From the NCBI RefSeq assembly GCF_011189575.1, contig NZ_PUJW01000004.1:186001-250000 (forward strand): 64,000 nucleotides of DNA. The letters run 5' to 3'. Of the stretch, positions 1 through 8,604 are shown piece after piece; position 1 is the stretch's first letter, and every line of letters begins with the position of its first letter. Source of the stretch: Photorhabdus cinerea. Lineage in GTDB: Bacteria > Pseudomonadota > Gammaproteobacteria > Enterobacterales > Enterobacteriaceae. Position numbers and translations under genes: made by a program. The notes beneath the pieces were generated by a model, which saw only the letters and a program-made list of their open reading frames with translations, was not told the DNA's origin and did no database searches.

Positions 1-763
1 TATAGCGTAACGGTTTTTCAATGACCATTTGTTCCGCTGCCATATAAACTTGGGCGAATATGGCCGCGATATCTTTGACGTCATCATCTAGTTCAATATC
101 AATCTGCAAGGGCAGATCGGTGGGTTGCAGCCAGATAATTTTGCTGACGGCTTCCCCCAGATTACGGTTATTTATCAAAAAAGCCGCCAAACTTTCCTGA
201 GCCTGAGTGTTATCAATTTCAGTTTCCCGGCTGGGGAGTAAATAAAGCCAGTAGTTTCCTCTTAGTGTTAACTGTTCGCCATCTTCGGGAGGAATAAAGC
301 TGTATTCACGTGTTGTCTTGTTATACCAGTAATTGTAGCTCTGATCTTTAGGTTCACGAATGAGTTGTGCATCGTTAAAGAAAAAATAACCTTCACTATT
401 TCGAGTACTTATCGGGTCGGAGTAATGCAAATCCAATATGGCCCGGCGATAATCTTCAGCCGTGATTGGGCTACAAGTCAGCATTTGTTGTGGGCCAAAC
501 TCCTTTGGAAAAATACCCTCGTTGGGTGTCTGTTCCTCTGGTTTGGGAGTAAGGAGATCTCTGAGTGATAATGAGTGGCGGTAAGCTAAATCCGATGCAC
601 CATAACAACAGGCTTCTAATAAGGTAATACCGGGATCACTTTCACCTGTATTGCTCCAATGTTGGCCGGATTGTTGCTCAATCACCGTTTTTGCCTGAGC
701 GAGTAAGGTGTCAAAAGTAATATCGTCTTTAACGATGGGAAACAAGGCGTCCTGATTATTCAT
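1..763 (-). CDS. pvc12: PVC baseplate protein Pvc12, partial (N-terminal ~254 residues)
   Basis: Open frame running off the left edge of the window, so only about the first 254 residues are seen. It begins MNNQDALFPIVKDD and contains a GITLLEACCYGASDLAYRHS segment typical of baseplate J-like wedge proteins of phage tails and contractile injection systems. The start overlaps the end of pvc11 by 8 bases, indicating translational coupling in one operon. Known role of the family: together with Pvc11 it builds the wedge that surrounds the spike and triggers sheath contraction. The assignment rests mainly on position as the 12th gene of a collinear PVC/Afp operon; the visible part alone is only moderately diagnostic. 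Confidence 0.8.
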   Translation of the reverse strand, partial: MNNQDALFPIVKDDITFDTLLAQAKTVIEQQSGQHWSNTGESDPGITLLEACCYGASDLAYRHSLSLRDLLTPKPEEQTPNEGIFPKEFGPQQMLTCSPITAEDYRRAILDLHYSDPISTRNSEGYFFFNDAQLIREPKDQSYNYWYNKTTREYSFIPPEDGEQLTLRGNYWLYLLPSRETEIDNTQAQESLAAFLINNRNLGEAVSKIIWLQPTDLPLQIDIELDDDVKDIAAIFAQVYMAAEQMVIEKPLRY

Positions 764-3482
764 TGTCAACTCCTTGGCTTGAGGCAGTATTATCGGGCCA
801 GACTAAGATCAGTACTTCGTTATCGGCAGCCTCAATACTTTCACCCACGATGCCCCTGTATCGGTTGGGTATTGTCATTTTTAAGTCGGTGACGCGTTCA
901 ATCAGCGGGGATTGCTGGATTGTGGCTAGCAACTGGTAGTAATCAATGTGGTTACCGGTTGTGACGCCAATTGAAGTATTTTCTCCCCATGGCATATATT
1001 TTCGGCTCAGTTCTTGTTGTAGCTGATAATGGCCGTAGCTGGGATTAACGCCGGAGACAAACACCAGTTGATAGCTGATCAGAACATTAATGTAGGTAGG
1101 ATTGCTGATGACAATGGTTGTCCATGGGCTGCTTAGTTGGCCCAACCATTCGGCCATTTCTTGCAATCTGGCGGGTTTCAGCATTGGGCGTAATGCGTCA
1201 TCGTTATCTTTATAACGGCTGTCCGGGATGACAATTAATTGCTGCTGCTCGGAGGCTGGAATTTGGGTTAACTCATTGGTAGACGGGTATTTGACGTCAA
1301 ATAGACTGATAAAATGATCTTTCAGCAAGGTGACAATGCTCCCCCAGCTTAACACTCGGTTACGATGAGACAAATGGGCAGAAACCCGCGTGAGGAAGGA
1401 TTGTTCGGTTTCCGGTGGGCGGCCATCCCAGGATGCCCAAGGTTGAGTGATATCGCTGACTGCAACGGAAGTGTTGACCAGTTGTTTAATACTGCCGGCA
1501 GCCAATCCGTTGATGAAGTGGTCTGGCTCAATGGTTTCCGTATTAATTAATGTGGCAGTTGTGGCGTTATACAATAAGCCTTTAATAATTGGGTAATTTA
1601 GAGAATTATTCTGTTCGGTGACATCAAGTAATTTTGGTGTCATTTGTGCTTTCAGCCAGTATCGTCTTGTTGGCATTTGGACGGCTTGATTTGAAGCATC
1701 TTGTGGTAACAAAGTGCGCCAGGCTCCTCGATCAAACAAGTTGCGGGTTTGGTCGTGAACCAGTTTAGTTAATGGTTGCCAGGTATTGTCTTTGTTCAGA
1801 TAGAACCAAGATATAGAGAATTCGCTAAAGCTTTCCAGTTGCCAATATAGAGATAAAGTTTGTCCGGGGAAGACACCGGTAAAGCCCAGGTAGAATGTAT
1901 TATCGGCTAATGGCGGTAGGTTTGTTTCTGTCTCGCTCCAACCAAAAGGTGTCAGAGGATAAATGGAGAATTGTTGAGGTTTGGCTGTAGCACAGAATTG
2001 AACCTGCAATGCACTCATTTGCGGGGTATAGGGTAAATTTTTATCGGTGGGATTTTTCCAGTATTGTGTGTGCAGAAAGTCATGTTCAGCTAGTTCGATA
2101 CGTATTGACGCAGGCCAATCATTGGGTGATGGGCTGTCTGCAAGAGGGTAATTCATTGCTGGCAAATTAAAACTCAGGCTTTTTCCTTGAGGGGCATTAT
2201 TTCCTTCGAATAATGACAGGGGATCATTAATCACGGTTTTTCTCTGGGGGGTGACTAAATAACCCTGAACTTTAAATACACTATTATTGGCAGGTTTAGG
2301 ATTATATTTTGCATACCATGTTGAAAAGTTCTCTGTGGGCAATCCAATCCATTGTGGGGTAATAGTCAGTGTCGCATTTTCAGTACCATACCATTCTGGA
2401 GAAACTAAATTAAAACCGGAACCCAGCAATGGTGATTGATCAAAGGGAAAACTCGTCGTATCCGTTTGTTCAATGCCACTATCAGAGGCGTAGAGTACAT
2501 TACGGTTGCCGATAATATTGATTGTAATCTCTGTAATTGTGGGTAGAGCCGTTCCTTGGATAGTGCCCAGTTTTAGTACTGGTACATCAAATGTCATTCC
2601 ATCAAGGTTGTCAGGAGGGCTGATGGGATCATTATTGGCCGACAGGTGAAGTGTAAGATGTTGGTTATCTTTTTTTACAGTTGATAGTGAAAGCCAGTGA
2701 TCTCCTGAGCTGATCGTAGCCATGATGTGTTTATCATCCCCATCCCAAGGACTGGCCAACTTCAATGTGATGCTACGTTCTCCTTCCGACATAGCAAATA
2801 AAGGTGAGGTAATCAGGTAGCCGGACAAAATCTGAACATCATGGGCTGTTGGACTAAAAAGTTGAATACCGTTTTCAGGTAATGAAATGTTATCTGCAAG
2901 ATTTAGCAGTATTGCTGATTGCCAGCCATTGCTATCTTTTCGATGCCAACGCAGGTCGGTCAGTGTTCCCTGATTCGCCAGTAGCTCTGTATCTGATGCA
3001 TATTGTAGCGGATTGCCGGCACTATCCTGTCCTGCGTCAAACAGGGTTCCTTGTGCCACCCGCGATTCTGGATTATCCGTATTCAAGCTAATGCTTATGG
3101 CAACGCTATCCGCTTGCGCATTTCTGGGTTTTAATCCCAATAATTGCCGGTAATAAAGATCACGGTGTTGCGCCGGAAAAGTGTTTAATAGTAGGTTGGT
3201 TGTTTCTAATAATTTTAAAAAAGCCAGTACAAAAGCTTGATGTGCCGGTAAAAGCCCATTTGCTTCATCGATATTTTGATAAATATCGGCTAATTGTTGA
3301 GGACTATTTTCCTGAATAAAGTAGAAACTATCCCAAAACTGTTTTTTCTCTTGATCGAAAGGGATTTTTTTAGCGTATTCTTGGAGCCAGTTTAAAATAT
3401 CCAGCGTATTTCTTTCATCAAGTTTAAAAGCAGTATTCGGTACAATAGCGGTGAGTTTATTTTCTAACTCGGCCTGTTTCAT
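756..3482 (-). CDS. pvc11: PVC baseplate wedge protein Pvc11
   Basis: A 908-residue protein in the position and size range of Afp11/Pvc11, the large gp6-like baseplate component of extracellular contractile injection systems. The C-terminal third (about residues 650-880) has the look of a baseplate J-like domain, including WGSIVTLLKDHF and a late YRGIVGESIEAADNEVLIL segment. I take the start at MKQAELENK because an AGGTGG motif lies 8 bases upstream; an in-frame ATG six codons earlier has no comparable site. The 3' end overlaps pvc12. A gap of about 80 bases separates it from pvc10, the largest inside this part of the operon apart from the pvc1-pvc2 gap. It should act in the baseplate of the assembled particle. 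Confidence 0.85.
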   Translation of the reverse strand: MKQAELENKLTAIVPNTAFKLDERNTLDILNWLQEYAKKIPFDQEKKQFWDSFYFIQENSPQQLADIYQNIDEANGLLPAHQAFVLAFLKLLETTNLLLNTFPAQHRDLYYRQLLGLKPRNAQADSVAISISLNTDNPESRVAQGTLFDAGQDSAGNPLQYASDTELLANQGTLTDLRWHRKDSNGWQSAILLNLADNISLPENGIQLFSPTAHDVQILSGYLITSPLFAMSEGERSITLKLASPWDGDDKHIMATISSGDHWLSLSTVKKDNQHLTLHLSANNDPISPPDNLDGMTFDVPVLKLGTIQGTALPTITEITINIIGNRNVLYASDSGIEQTDTTSFPFDQSPLLGSGFNLVSPEWYGTENATLTITPQWIGLPTENFSTWYAKYNPKPANNSVFKVQGYLVTPQRKTVINDPLSLFEGNNAPQGKSLSFNLPAMNYPLADSPSPNDWPASIRIELAEHDFLHTQYWKNPTDKNLPYTPQMSALQVQFCATAKPQQFSIYPLTPFGWSETETNLPPLADNTFYLGFTGVFPGQTLSLYWQLESFSEFSISWFYLNKDNTWQPLTKLVHDQTRNLFDRGAWRTLLPQDASNQAVQMPTRRYWLKAQMTPKLLDVTEQNNSLNYPIIKGLLYNATTATLINTETIEPDHFINGLAAGSIKQLVNTSVAVSDITQPWASWDGRPPETEQSFLTRVSAHLSHRNRVLSWGSIVTLLKDHFISLFDVKYPSTNELTQIPASEQQQLIVIPDSRYKDNDDALRPMLKPARLQEMAEWLGQLSSPWTTIVISNPTYINVLISYQLVFVSGVNPSYGHYQLQQELSRKYMPWGENTSIGVTTGNHIDYYQLLATIQQSPLIERVTDLKMTIPNRYRGIVGESIEAADNEVLILVWPDNTASSQGVDNE

Positions 3483-3564
3483 GTTTATACCACCTGTCAT
3501 TGAATCTATTCCTGATAGTTTTCAGGAGATCGTTGTTATTTAAAAATAGGGTTGAAGGGGTTAT

Positions 3565-3981
3565 TTATCCGGCACTGATAGTATATTGACTGGCGATAAA
3601 ACGGCCTTTTCCCATACTTGGCGTCGTCACATCTGGGCCAGTTGACGGGTTATTCGCCGGTTGGGTTGGGGTAAAACGGGCAATAAATTGCTGCCCGACG
3701 ACAATTATTGTGGCAGGGCTGCGGCAAAAGTTTACCTGCTGGCTGGTATTTAATTGAGCAATGGTAACGATGCCCATACCGGGTATTGGGTGGTTAGGGG
3801 TGACGTACTGTGCTTGAAGCTGCACCTTTTTTTCATCACCGACAATGACGATCTTTTTGCCTTGAATTTGTGCATGTCCGCTACCCCGGATGGTCGCCGG
3901 CCCCAAAATGGTAACCTGCCGGTTGCCGAATAAGGGCTCGAATAGCAGGCTGTTGCCATCAACTACCAGTTGTTTGCTCAT
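3565..3981 (-). CDS. pvc10: PVC spike-tip (PAAR-like) protein Pvc10
   Basis: A 138-residue protein rich in Gly, Val and Ile with alternating short beta strands (VTILGPATIRGSGHAQI, KKIVIVGDEKKV), as expected for a PAAR-like tip that sharpens the VgrG-like spike. It starts with a 4-base ATGA overlap on the stop of pvc9, so the two are translationally coupled. In Afp and PVC particles the tenth gene encodes the spike tip. A threonine/proline-rich stretch (FTPTQPANNPSTGPDVTT) near residues 103-120 probably forms a loop. The family call is from position and composition; no metal-binding Cys/His set can be confirmed by eye. Confidence 0.75.
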   Translation of the reverse strand: MSKQLVVDGNSLLFEPLFGNRQVTILGPATIRGSGHAQIQGKKIVIVGDEKKVQLQAQYVTPNHPIPGMGIVTIAQLNTSQQVNFCRSPATIIVVGQQFIARFTPTQPANNPSTGPDVTTPSMGKGRFIASQYTISAG

Positions 3982-4421
3982 GGGCTCGCCTGTATTTGTC
4001 CTTCGTTGACCTTAAGGATGCCTTCAAACTGTTGGTTGATGTTGCTGCCTCTTAGCGTGTAGGTCACCTGAACGTGCAGGGTATCGGGCAAATCTGTTCT
4101 CTGATTCACTTGAATTGCGGTGATTTCTGCTCGTGGTTCATAGCGCAGTATTCGTTCTTCAATACGGGTTTGAATCCCTGCCATCAGTTCATCACTGATA
4201 TTTTCAAATAAATAATCATTCAGGCCACAGCCATAATTCTCACGCATAATTCGTTCGCCGGGGTCGGTGAGAAAAAGGACTTTCATACTTTGATGAACAT
4301 TTTCTGCCCCTTCCGCCATGATGACGCCAGATTGTACTTCAGGTGTGTTGTCATGGATAAAAAACTTTGGCGGAAATGCCCAGCCTCGGCCATAAATATC
4401 GGCTAATATTTTATTGGTCAT
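3978..4421 (-). CDS. pvc9: PVC gp25-like baseplate protein Pvc9
   Basis: A 147-residue protein of the T4 gp25 / W family. It has the expected internal pattern: an N-terminal GRGWAFPPKFF, then EGAENVHQSMKVLFLTDPGER, MRENYGCGLNDYLFE and a late RYEPRAEITAIQV. The EPR triplet in that last segment is the usual hallmark of gp25-like proteins. The family nucleates sheath assembly at the baseplate hub. Its start lies 13 bases after the pvc8 stop and its end overlaps pvc10 by 4 bases. Confidence is high because both sequence pattern and operon position agree. Confidence 0.9.
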   Translation of the reverse strand: MTNKILADIYGRGWAFPPKFFIHDNTPEVQSGVIMAEGAENVHQSMKVLFLTDPGERIMRENYGCGLNDYLFENISDELMAGIQTRIEERILRYEPRAEITAIQVNQRTDLPDTLHVQVTYTLRGSNINQQFEGILKVNEGQIQASP

Positions 4422-4433
4422 CTTATTGCCTTA

Positions 4434-6035
4434 TTACTGTGTTAGGTTAATTTTCGCACCTTTAATATCGACCCCGGATTTTCCAGCCGCGGACAGGGAT
4501 TTTTCAGCCTGTATTTTTATTTCTTGTGCATTAGTGATGAAATTTTTAGTGGAATTAAGCGTGATATCTTTATCCTGTTGCAGAGATAAGGCATTTTTTC
4601 CACTATTGAGTGAGAGAGTTTTTTCTTTATTATCGAAAACTAATGCTTGCTGGTTATCCCCTTGTTTAATGACTAAGGTTTTCACCGGGTTTTTTTCACT
4701 GGGTTCTAACGGGGGTTTATTTTTAGGGTTGTGCATAGAGCCTAATATCACAGGGAAACGCGGATCGCATTCAAAGAAACCGATAATCACCTCGTCCCCC
4801 GGTTCGGGGTAGAAGCAGAATCCACTCTCATGGCTGGCATAAGGCTTACCTAATCGGGCAAAAAGCACACCATTGGTCAGGTTCAAGGCGGGTATTCTGA
4901 CCGGAATACGTCCCAGTGATTGGCTGTCTTGCTGGTATTTTTCTACGATACCGATGTGAAGTTCCCTCGCTTGGGGGAGGGGGCGTTCTATATCTGGTGG
5001 TATGCCGAGGGTTAACTGAGTACGCCAGCCTTGCCGTTGGTTAATGGTTTGACGTACGCCGGTGATAATCCCTTGACCATCCATACCTTGGCCAAATCCT
5101 TTCAGCGCTAGGACGTCCCCCGGTTGATAGCGATCATCTCCTTCGACTTCAAAACTGCCAGATACATTATGACTTCGCAGATTATTCATGATGCCTTGAG
5201 CAAAATGCTTGGTTTGTTCGTTATCTAGCGGATAGCTAAAAACCCATTGCCAATTTTGATCGGTTAGCGCCGTCAGGCTGTCCGCGGCAAGTTGACCACG
5301 ACCTAATCCACTGTTTTTTGCCTGGGTTGCCCGAGACAGTTTTTGTTGGGCAATATCCCAGGTCTGTACGCTTACTGTTTTGGGACTGCGTTGGCTATCG
5401 AATTGCAGATTTGCTTCAAACAGGACAATGTCATTATCACCGCTACGTTGATGAATGGTATGTACAGTTGACTGATTCAGTGATTCGGGTGTGACCAATG
5501 TAATGACATCGTTACCGGGTAGCAGCCAGGTGTTCATGGTGTTAAGTCTGCTTTTTAAGAATGTCCAATCATTGCAACGGAATTGCACCATTTGCTCATG
5601 TACCGTTTTAAGTTGAGGTGCCTGTTTTATGGCTACAGAGATACCCGTTTGACTGAGTAGTTTTCTGATAATCGCTTCATCACTTTGTTTGCTGAATAGC
5701 TGTGAGTGGAAGCCATCAGTTAATTTTTGCAATGGATGCTTTGCTGTCAGGGTGATGATGTTGTCTTGACCTTTAAGTACTAGCGCCTGCCGAACAATGA
5801 TCCCTTTAAACACCACCGTTTTTTGGATCTGTACAATAAGTTCATGATTCGGACGGCAACTTGCCAGCTCAGCTTGCGCCTTGGTAGAAAAAATATGGTT
5901 GGCATCGTCAGTTGTGTTCAGGGTGATGTTGGCCGAAGGAATACCATTGATGTTGTGATTTACGGTAAGACTAATGACAGAAAATTGGCTGAGCGTTTTT
6001 CCACCTATTTTAATGGTGACTACGGGTGTATTCAT
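4434..6035 (-). CDS. pvc8: PVC VgrG-like central spike Pvc8
   Basis: A 533-residue spike protein of the VgrG / gp27-gp5 type. The N-terminal part (about residues 1-350) is gp27-like. The middle has the OB-fold segment with GRIPVRIPAL and ESGFCFYPEPGDEVIIGFFE, followed by the characteristic DPRFPVILGSMHNPKNKPP near residue 430. The C-terminal 100 residues (VFDNKEKTLSLNSGKNALSL, ITLNSTKNFITNAQEIKIQA) look like the repeated strands of a trimeric beta-helix needle. The start overlaps the stop of pvc7 by 4 bases. In this family the trimer sits under the tip and punctures the target membrane. No extra C-terminal effector domain is present. Confidence 0.92.
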   Translation of the reverse strand: MNTPVVTIKIGGKTLSQFSVISLTVNHNINGIPSANITLNTTDDANHIFSTKAQAELASCRPNHELIVQIQKTVVFKGIIVRQALVLKGQDNIITLTAKHPLQKLTDGFHSQLFSKQSDEAIIRKLLSQTGISVAIKQAPQLKTVHEQMVQFRCNDWTFLKSRLNTMNTWLLPGNDVITLVTPESLNQSTVHTIHQRSGDNDIVLFEANLQFDSQRSPKTVSVQTWDIAQQKLSRATQAKNSGLGRGQLAADSLTALTDQNWQWVFSYPLDNEQTKHFAQGIMNNLRSHNVSGSFEVEGDDRYQPGDVLALKGFGQGMDGQGIITGVRQTINQRQGWRTQLTLGIPPDIERPLPQARELHIGIVEKYQQDSQSLGRIPVRIPALNLTNGVLFARLGKPYASHESGFCFYPEPGDEVIIGFFECDPRFPVILGSMHNPKNKPPLEPSEKNPVKTLVIKQGDNQQALVFDNKEKTLSLNSGKNALSLQQDKDITLNSTKNFITNAQEIKIQAEKSLSAAGKSGVDIKGAKINLTQ

Positions 6036-6715
6036 GCATCCCCCTGTGCTTGTAGTGTTTGTCCTGGCGTGAAGTCATCAAGATTATCCAGATCGTTTTG
6101 CCAGGCCAGGGAGAGATAATCGATACCTCCTGCTAAAGAAGCACCAGCATTTAAGGCAATCAATGGTAGAGACATCATATCTGTTACGCTGACTGCTGTG
6201 ATCGGGGATGATTTTAATGACTGCTCAGTGGCTTGAATGACAAAGCTCTCGTCTGCGACTAAAGATAAGGTGGCACTGGCCCGCAGAGGTGTGGCATCCC
6301 GGTCAAACAGGGTGTAACTGATGGTAAGGCCACTGGCGCGGCAGGCAAAATAGCCTTTGTTTTCCCAGCGCATTTTGCCCCATTTGATTTTAAGGAAGTG
6401 GGGAGCTCTGGTACTGGCATCAACTGCACACAGGGCTTTCAGGGTTGCTAGTTGGGTTTCTATCGATGTGTTATTGCCAGGCATAACGGCGTCGAATAGT
6501 AGGATTAATGACAGGCTGGCCGGTTGAGACGATACATAGTGATTACTTTGGTTGGCATTATTAACGCTTTCGTTTGGTTGATAATGGGTTTGGTAATCAA
6601 GTTGAATTGAATCGGGGTTATACATGGCTTGTAAACTGCCAACAGTAACCTTACTTTCCCGGTCTTTGAAGGCTGTCAGGGTGAGTTTAGATAGACCTCG
6701 TTCAATTAAGCTCAT
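6032..6715 (-). CDS. pvc7: PVC hub/adaptor protein Pvc7
   Basis: A 227-residue protein corresponding to the seventh gene of PVC/Afp operons, which in this family is a hub protein related to LysM-containing tail components. The visible N-terminal pattern SKLTLTAFKDRESKVTVGSLQAMYNP fits the 'T4-like tail hub adaptor' group. I place the start at MSLIERG because a GGAGG motif lies 5 bases upstream. This makes the gene overlap pvc6 by 14 bases, which is normal for the operon. No separate LysM repeat is obvious by eye in the C-terminal part, which ends FTPGQTLQAQGDA. Confidence 0.82.
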   Translation of the reverse strand: MSLIERGLSKLTLTAFKDRESKVTVGSLQAMYNPDSIQLDYQTHYQPNESVNNANQSNHYVSSQPASLSLILLFDAVMPGNNTSIETQLATLKALCAVDASTRAPHFLKIKWGKMRWENKGYFACRASGLTISYTLFDRDATPLRASATLSLVADESFVIQATEQSLKSSPITAVSVTDMMSLPLIALNAGASLAGGIDYLSLAWQNDLDNLDDFTPGQTLQAQGDA

Positions 6716-6887
6716 ATTTTCCTCCCGCTTCACGTAATGCGTCTAATACCTCCCGTTTCACGATCTCGATCAGCCGGGCGTTATCCTGTACTTCCTGAGC
6801 TAATGTCCGCTGGGATGGGGATGATGGATCACTCGTTGAATCGGTTACTTTGACTTGAATAATCAGTTCCTTAATTTCTACGGTCAT
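6702..6887 (-). CDS. pvc6: PVC small protein Pvc6
   Basis: A 61-residue protein (MTVEIKELIIQVKVTDS...) between pvc5 and pvc7, overlapping both: 4 bases with pvc5 at its start and 14 bases with pvc7 at its end. A short ORF is found at this place in PVC and Afp operons. The second half (QEVQDNARLIEIVKREVLDAL) looks helical and charged. Its precise role in the particle is not evident from sequence. Conserved position and tight overlaps, rather than motifs, support it as a real gene. Confidence 0.8.
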   Translation of the reverse strand: MTVEIKELIIQVKVTDSTSDPSSPSQRTLAQEVQDNARLIEIVKREVLDALREAGGKYELN

Positions 6888-7342
6888 GCTTTCACTCCTA
6901 ACCAGCGCATATCCTGATAACGTAATTCCAGAGAGTTCACCAAGATAGTATTGCTGTTGGCATCGAAATCGCCGGTGGACCAGCGGACTGGTAGTGCGTT
7001 ACTGACCGTCCAGCTTGCTACGGGAAGTGTTTGTTCATTCAGTAGCATGATCACGACGTCGGCATAAATCGCTTTTTCGCCACGCAGGACGCGATCAAAT
7101 ATCAGGGTAAGCGGCGTGACTGTCATGACGCCACGTTCTAGCATCAGGCTGCCATGTTGGATCTTCTCGGCCAGCCAGATATTTCTAGCGTTTTCTCCAC
7201 CTTGGCTATGTTGGGTAGTTTGTAGTTCACGGCTCAGGCCCGATATGCGCTGAAAGGCAATATCCAGCGGGCTGGGGATATTGTTAAAAAGAAAACTGGC
7301 GATAAAACGGTGTGATACTGACGGGGTGTAGAGGTTGTTCAT
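6884..7342 (-). CDS. pvc5: PVC tube-initiator protein Pvc5
   Basis: A 152-residue gp19/Hcp-like tube protein, related to but clearly distinct from pvc1. Tube-family features are FIASFLFNNIPSPLDIAFQRISGLSREL near the N terminus and a terminal SNALPVRWSTGDFDANSNTILVNSLELRY, which is the 'polarity change plus AsnSer' region typical of these proteins. In PVC/Afp it forms the first ring of the inner tube on top of the hub. It begins with an ATGA overlap on pvc4 and ends overlapping pvc6. Confidence 0.87.
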   Translation of the reverse strand: MNNLYTPSVSHRFIASFLFNNIPSPLDIAFQRISGLSRELQTTQHSQGGENARNIWLAEKIQHGSLMLERGVMTVTPLTLIFDRVLRGEKAIYADVVIMLLNEQTLPVASWTVSNALPVRWSTGDFDANSNTILVNSLELRYQDMRWLGVKA

Positions 7343-8550
7343 AATCTACCTCTACTGATACTCGGTACTGCACTCATTCCGCTATGGCTATCAAATGACA
7401 AGTTCAATTCAATAAACTCCGCTGGAATTAAAAGAGCCAGTCTGATTTTCATGATCATTTTCCCGGCTCGTAGATCTGTCTCACTCATTGACTCGCCAAT
7501 ACCCAGCAATACTTCGAATGCCTGATCTTCCTGAGTTCCTCGTAGACCACCTTTTAACCAGAGCTGACGCAGCCAGTTGTGAGCTTGACCTTTAAATTTC
7601 GTCCAGGTTATTGGGTTATTAGGTTCAAAGATAAAGGCTCGTCCCAGTTGGGTCATATGGGCTTCGATGTAGGAAACCAGACGACGAATTTGGATATAGC
7701 GCCAGGGGGAACCGGGTGTGTTGTCCAGCGTTCGGCATCCCCAAATTTTAATACCTTTGCCGGGAAAACTACGCACCAGATTCAGTGAGGTGCCATCCTG
7801 ATTAAACAGGGCATCGGCTTCAATATAAGAGCGTACTGGGCTGACAACTTTGGCTACTGTCACATTGGCAGGGGCAGCCCATACGGTCATTTGGTTGTCG
7901 TTATTCTGTATGATAGCGGCAACCGCAGCAGTAGGTGAGAGTACGATAGATTGCTGGTAGACACTTTTTAATCCCGGCCAGTATACGGCGCCCCATTGCC
8001 TGTCACTTGAGGAAAACTGAGCCAGACACTCAGCAGCTAATGCCGGATCGTCTGGAGCATCCAGTAACGCGATGATACCAAGGCGACTTTTGCAAAGATC
8101 GAGTACTGACTGCCAGAACAATAACCAAAGATCCACGTTGACGTTAGGATCATTCATCTGACTAAAAAGTATCATATCAGGTACAACAATCAGCGTGATT
8201 TCGCTCTCTGAGGCAATCGCTTGTTTAATCCAGTCCAGTTGCAGTGCGGCTACTAATGATCGGAAATCTTTGAGTTGTTCATCAGGGCTCAATGACAGGA
8301 CGTAGGCTTGCTGACCACCATTTTCAAAGAAGTGGCGGACTGAATAGTACATTAATCCTGATTCACTGAATTCCCGGGTAAAATCAGTCAGGTTATTGAA
8401 TTTGATGGCGATTTTATTATTGGTATTTTCCTTGATGGCAGGTCGGGGGTAGGTGTAACCAACAAAAACGGGGATACCGATAAATGTATTATCCAGATTT
8501 GGAGAAATAGGGTTTTCCGTTACGATTACGCCAGGTTGCTTTATCTCCAT
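7339..8550 (-). CDS. pvc4: PVC sheath protein Pvc4
   Basis: A 403-residue contractile sheath subunit. The sheath signature is clear. The N-terminal QPGVIVTENP leads into FIGIPVFVGYT. A C-terminal domain has APANVTVAKVV, GKGIKIWGCRTLDN, WRYIQIRRLVSYIEAHM and FIFEPNNPITW, followed by a final segment that closes with ALLIPAEFIELNL. It is one of three sheath paralogues here. In this family Pvc4 is a minor form near the baseplate, whereas Pvc2 builds most of the sheath. A GGAG motif precedes the ATG. The gene begins about 50 bases after pvc3. Confidence 0.9.
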   Translation of the reverse strand: MEIKQPGVIVTENPISPNLDNTFIGIPVFVGYTYPRPAIKENTNNKIAIKFNNLTDFTREFSESGLMYYSVRHFFENGGQQAYVLSLSPDEQLKDFRSLVAALQLDWIKQAIASESEITLIVVPDMILFSQMNDPNVNVDLWLLFWQSVLDLCKSRLGIIALLDAPDDPALAAECLAQFSSSDRQWGAVYWPGLKSVYQQSIVLSPTAAVAAIIQNNDNQMTVWAAPANVTVAKVVSPVRSYIEADALFNQDGTSLNLVRSFPGKGIKIWGCRTLDNTPGSPWRYIQIRRLVSYIEAHMTQLGRAFIFEPNNPITWTKFKGQAHNWLRQLWLKGGLRGTQEDQAFEVLLGIGESMSETDLRAGKMIMKIRLALLIPAEFIELNLSFDSHSGMSAVPSISRGRL

Positions 8551-8604
8551 TATCGTCTCCTTAACGACGGAATAGACGCGGTATTGAACCGCGCCTTAGT
8601 GCAA

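Noticed and set aside
4414..4812. A 132-codon plus-strand frame opposite pvc8
   Set aside because: Cysteine- and serine-rich translation of the antisense of the spike gene; typical shadow of a real gene.
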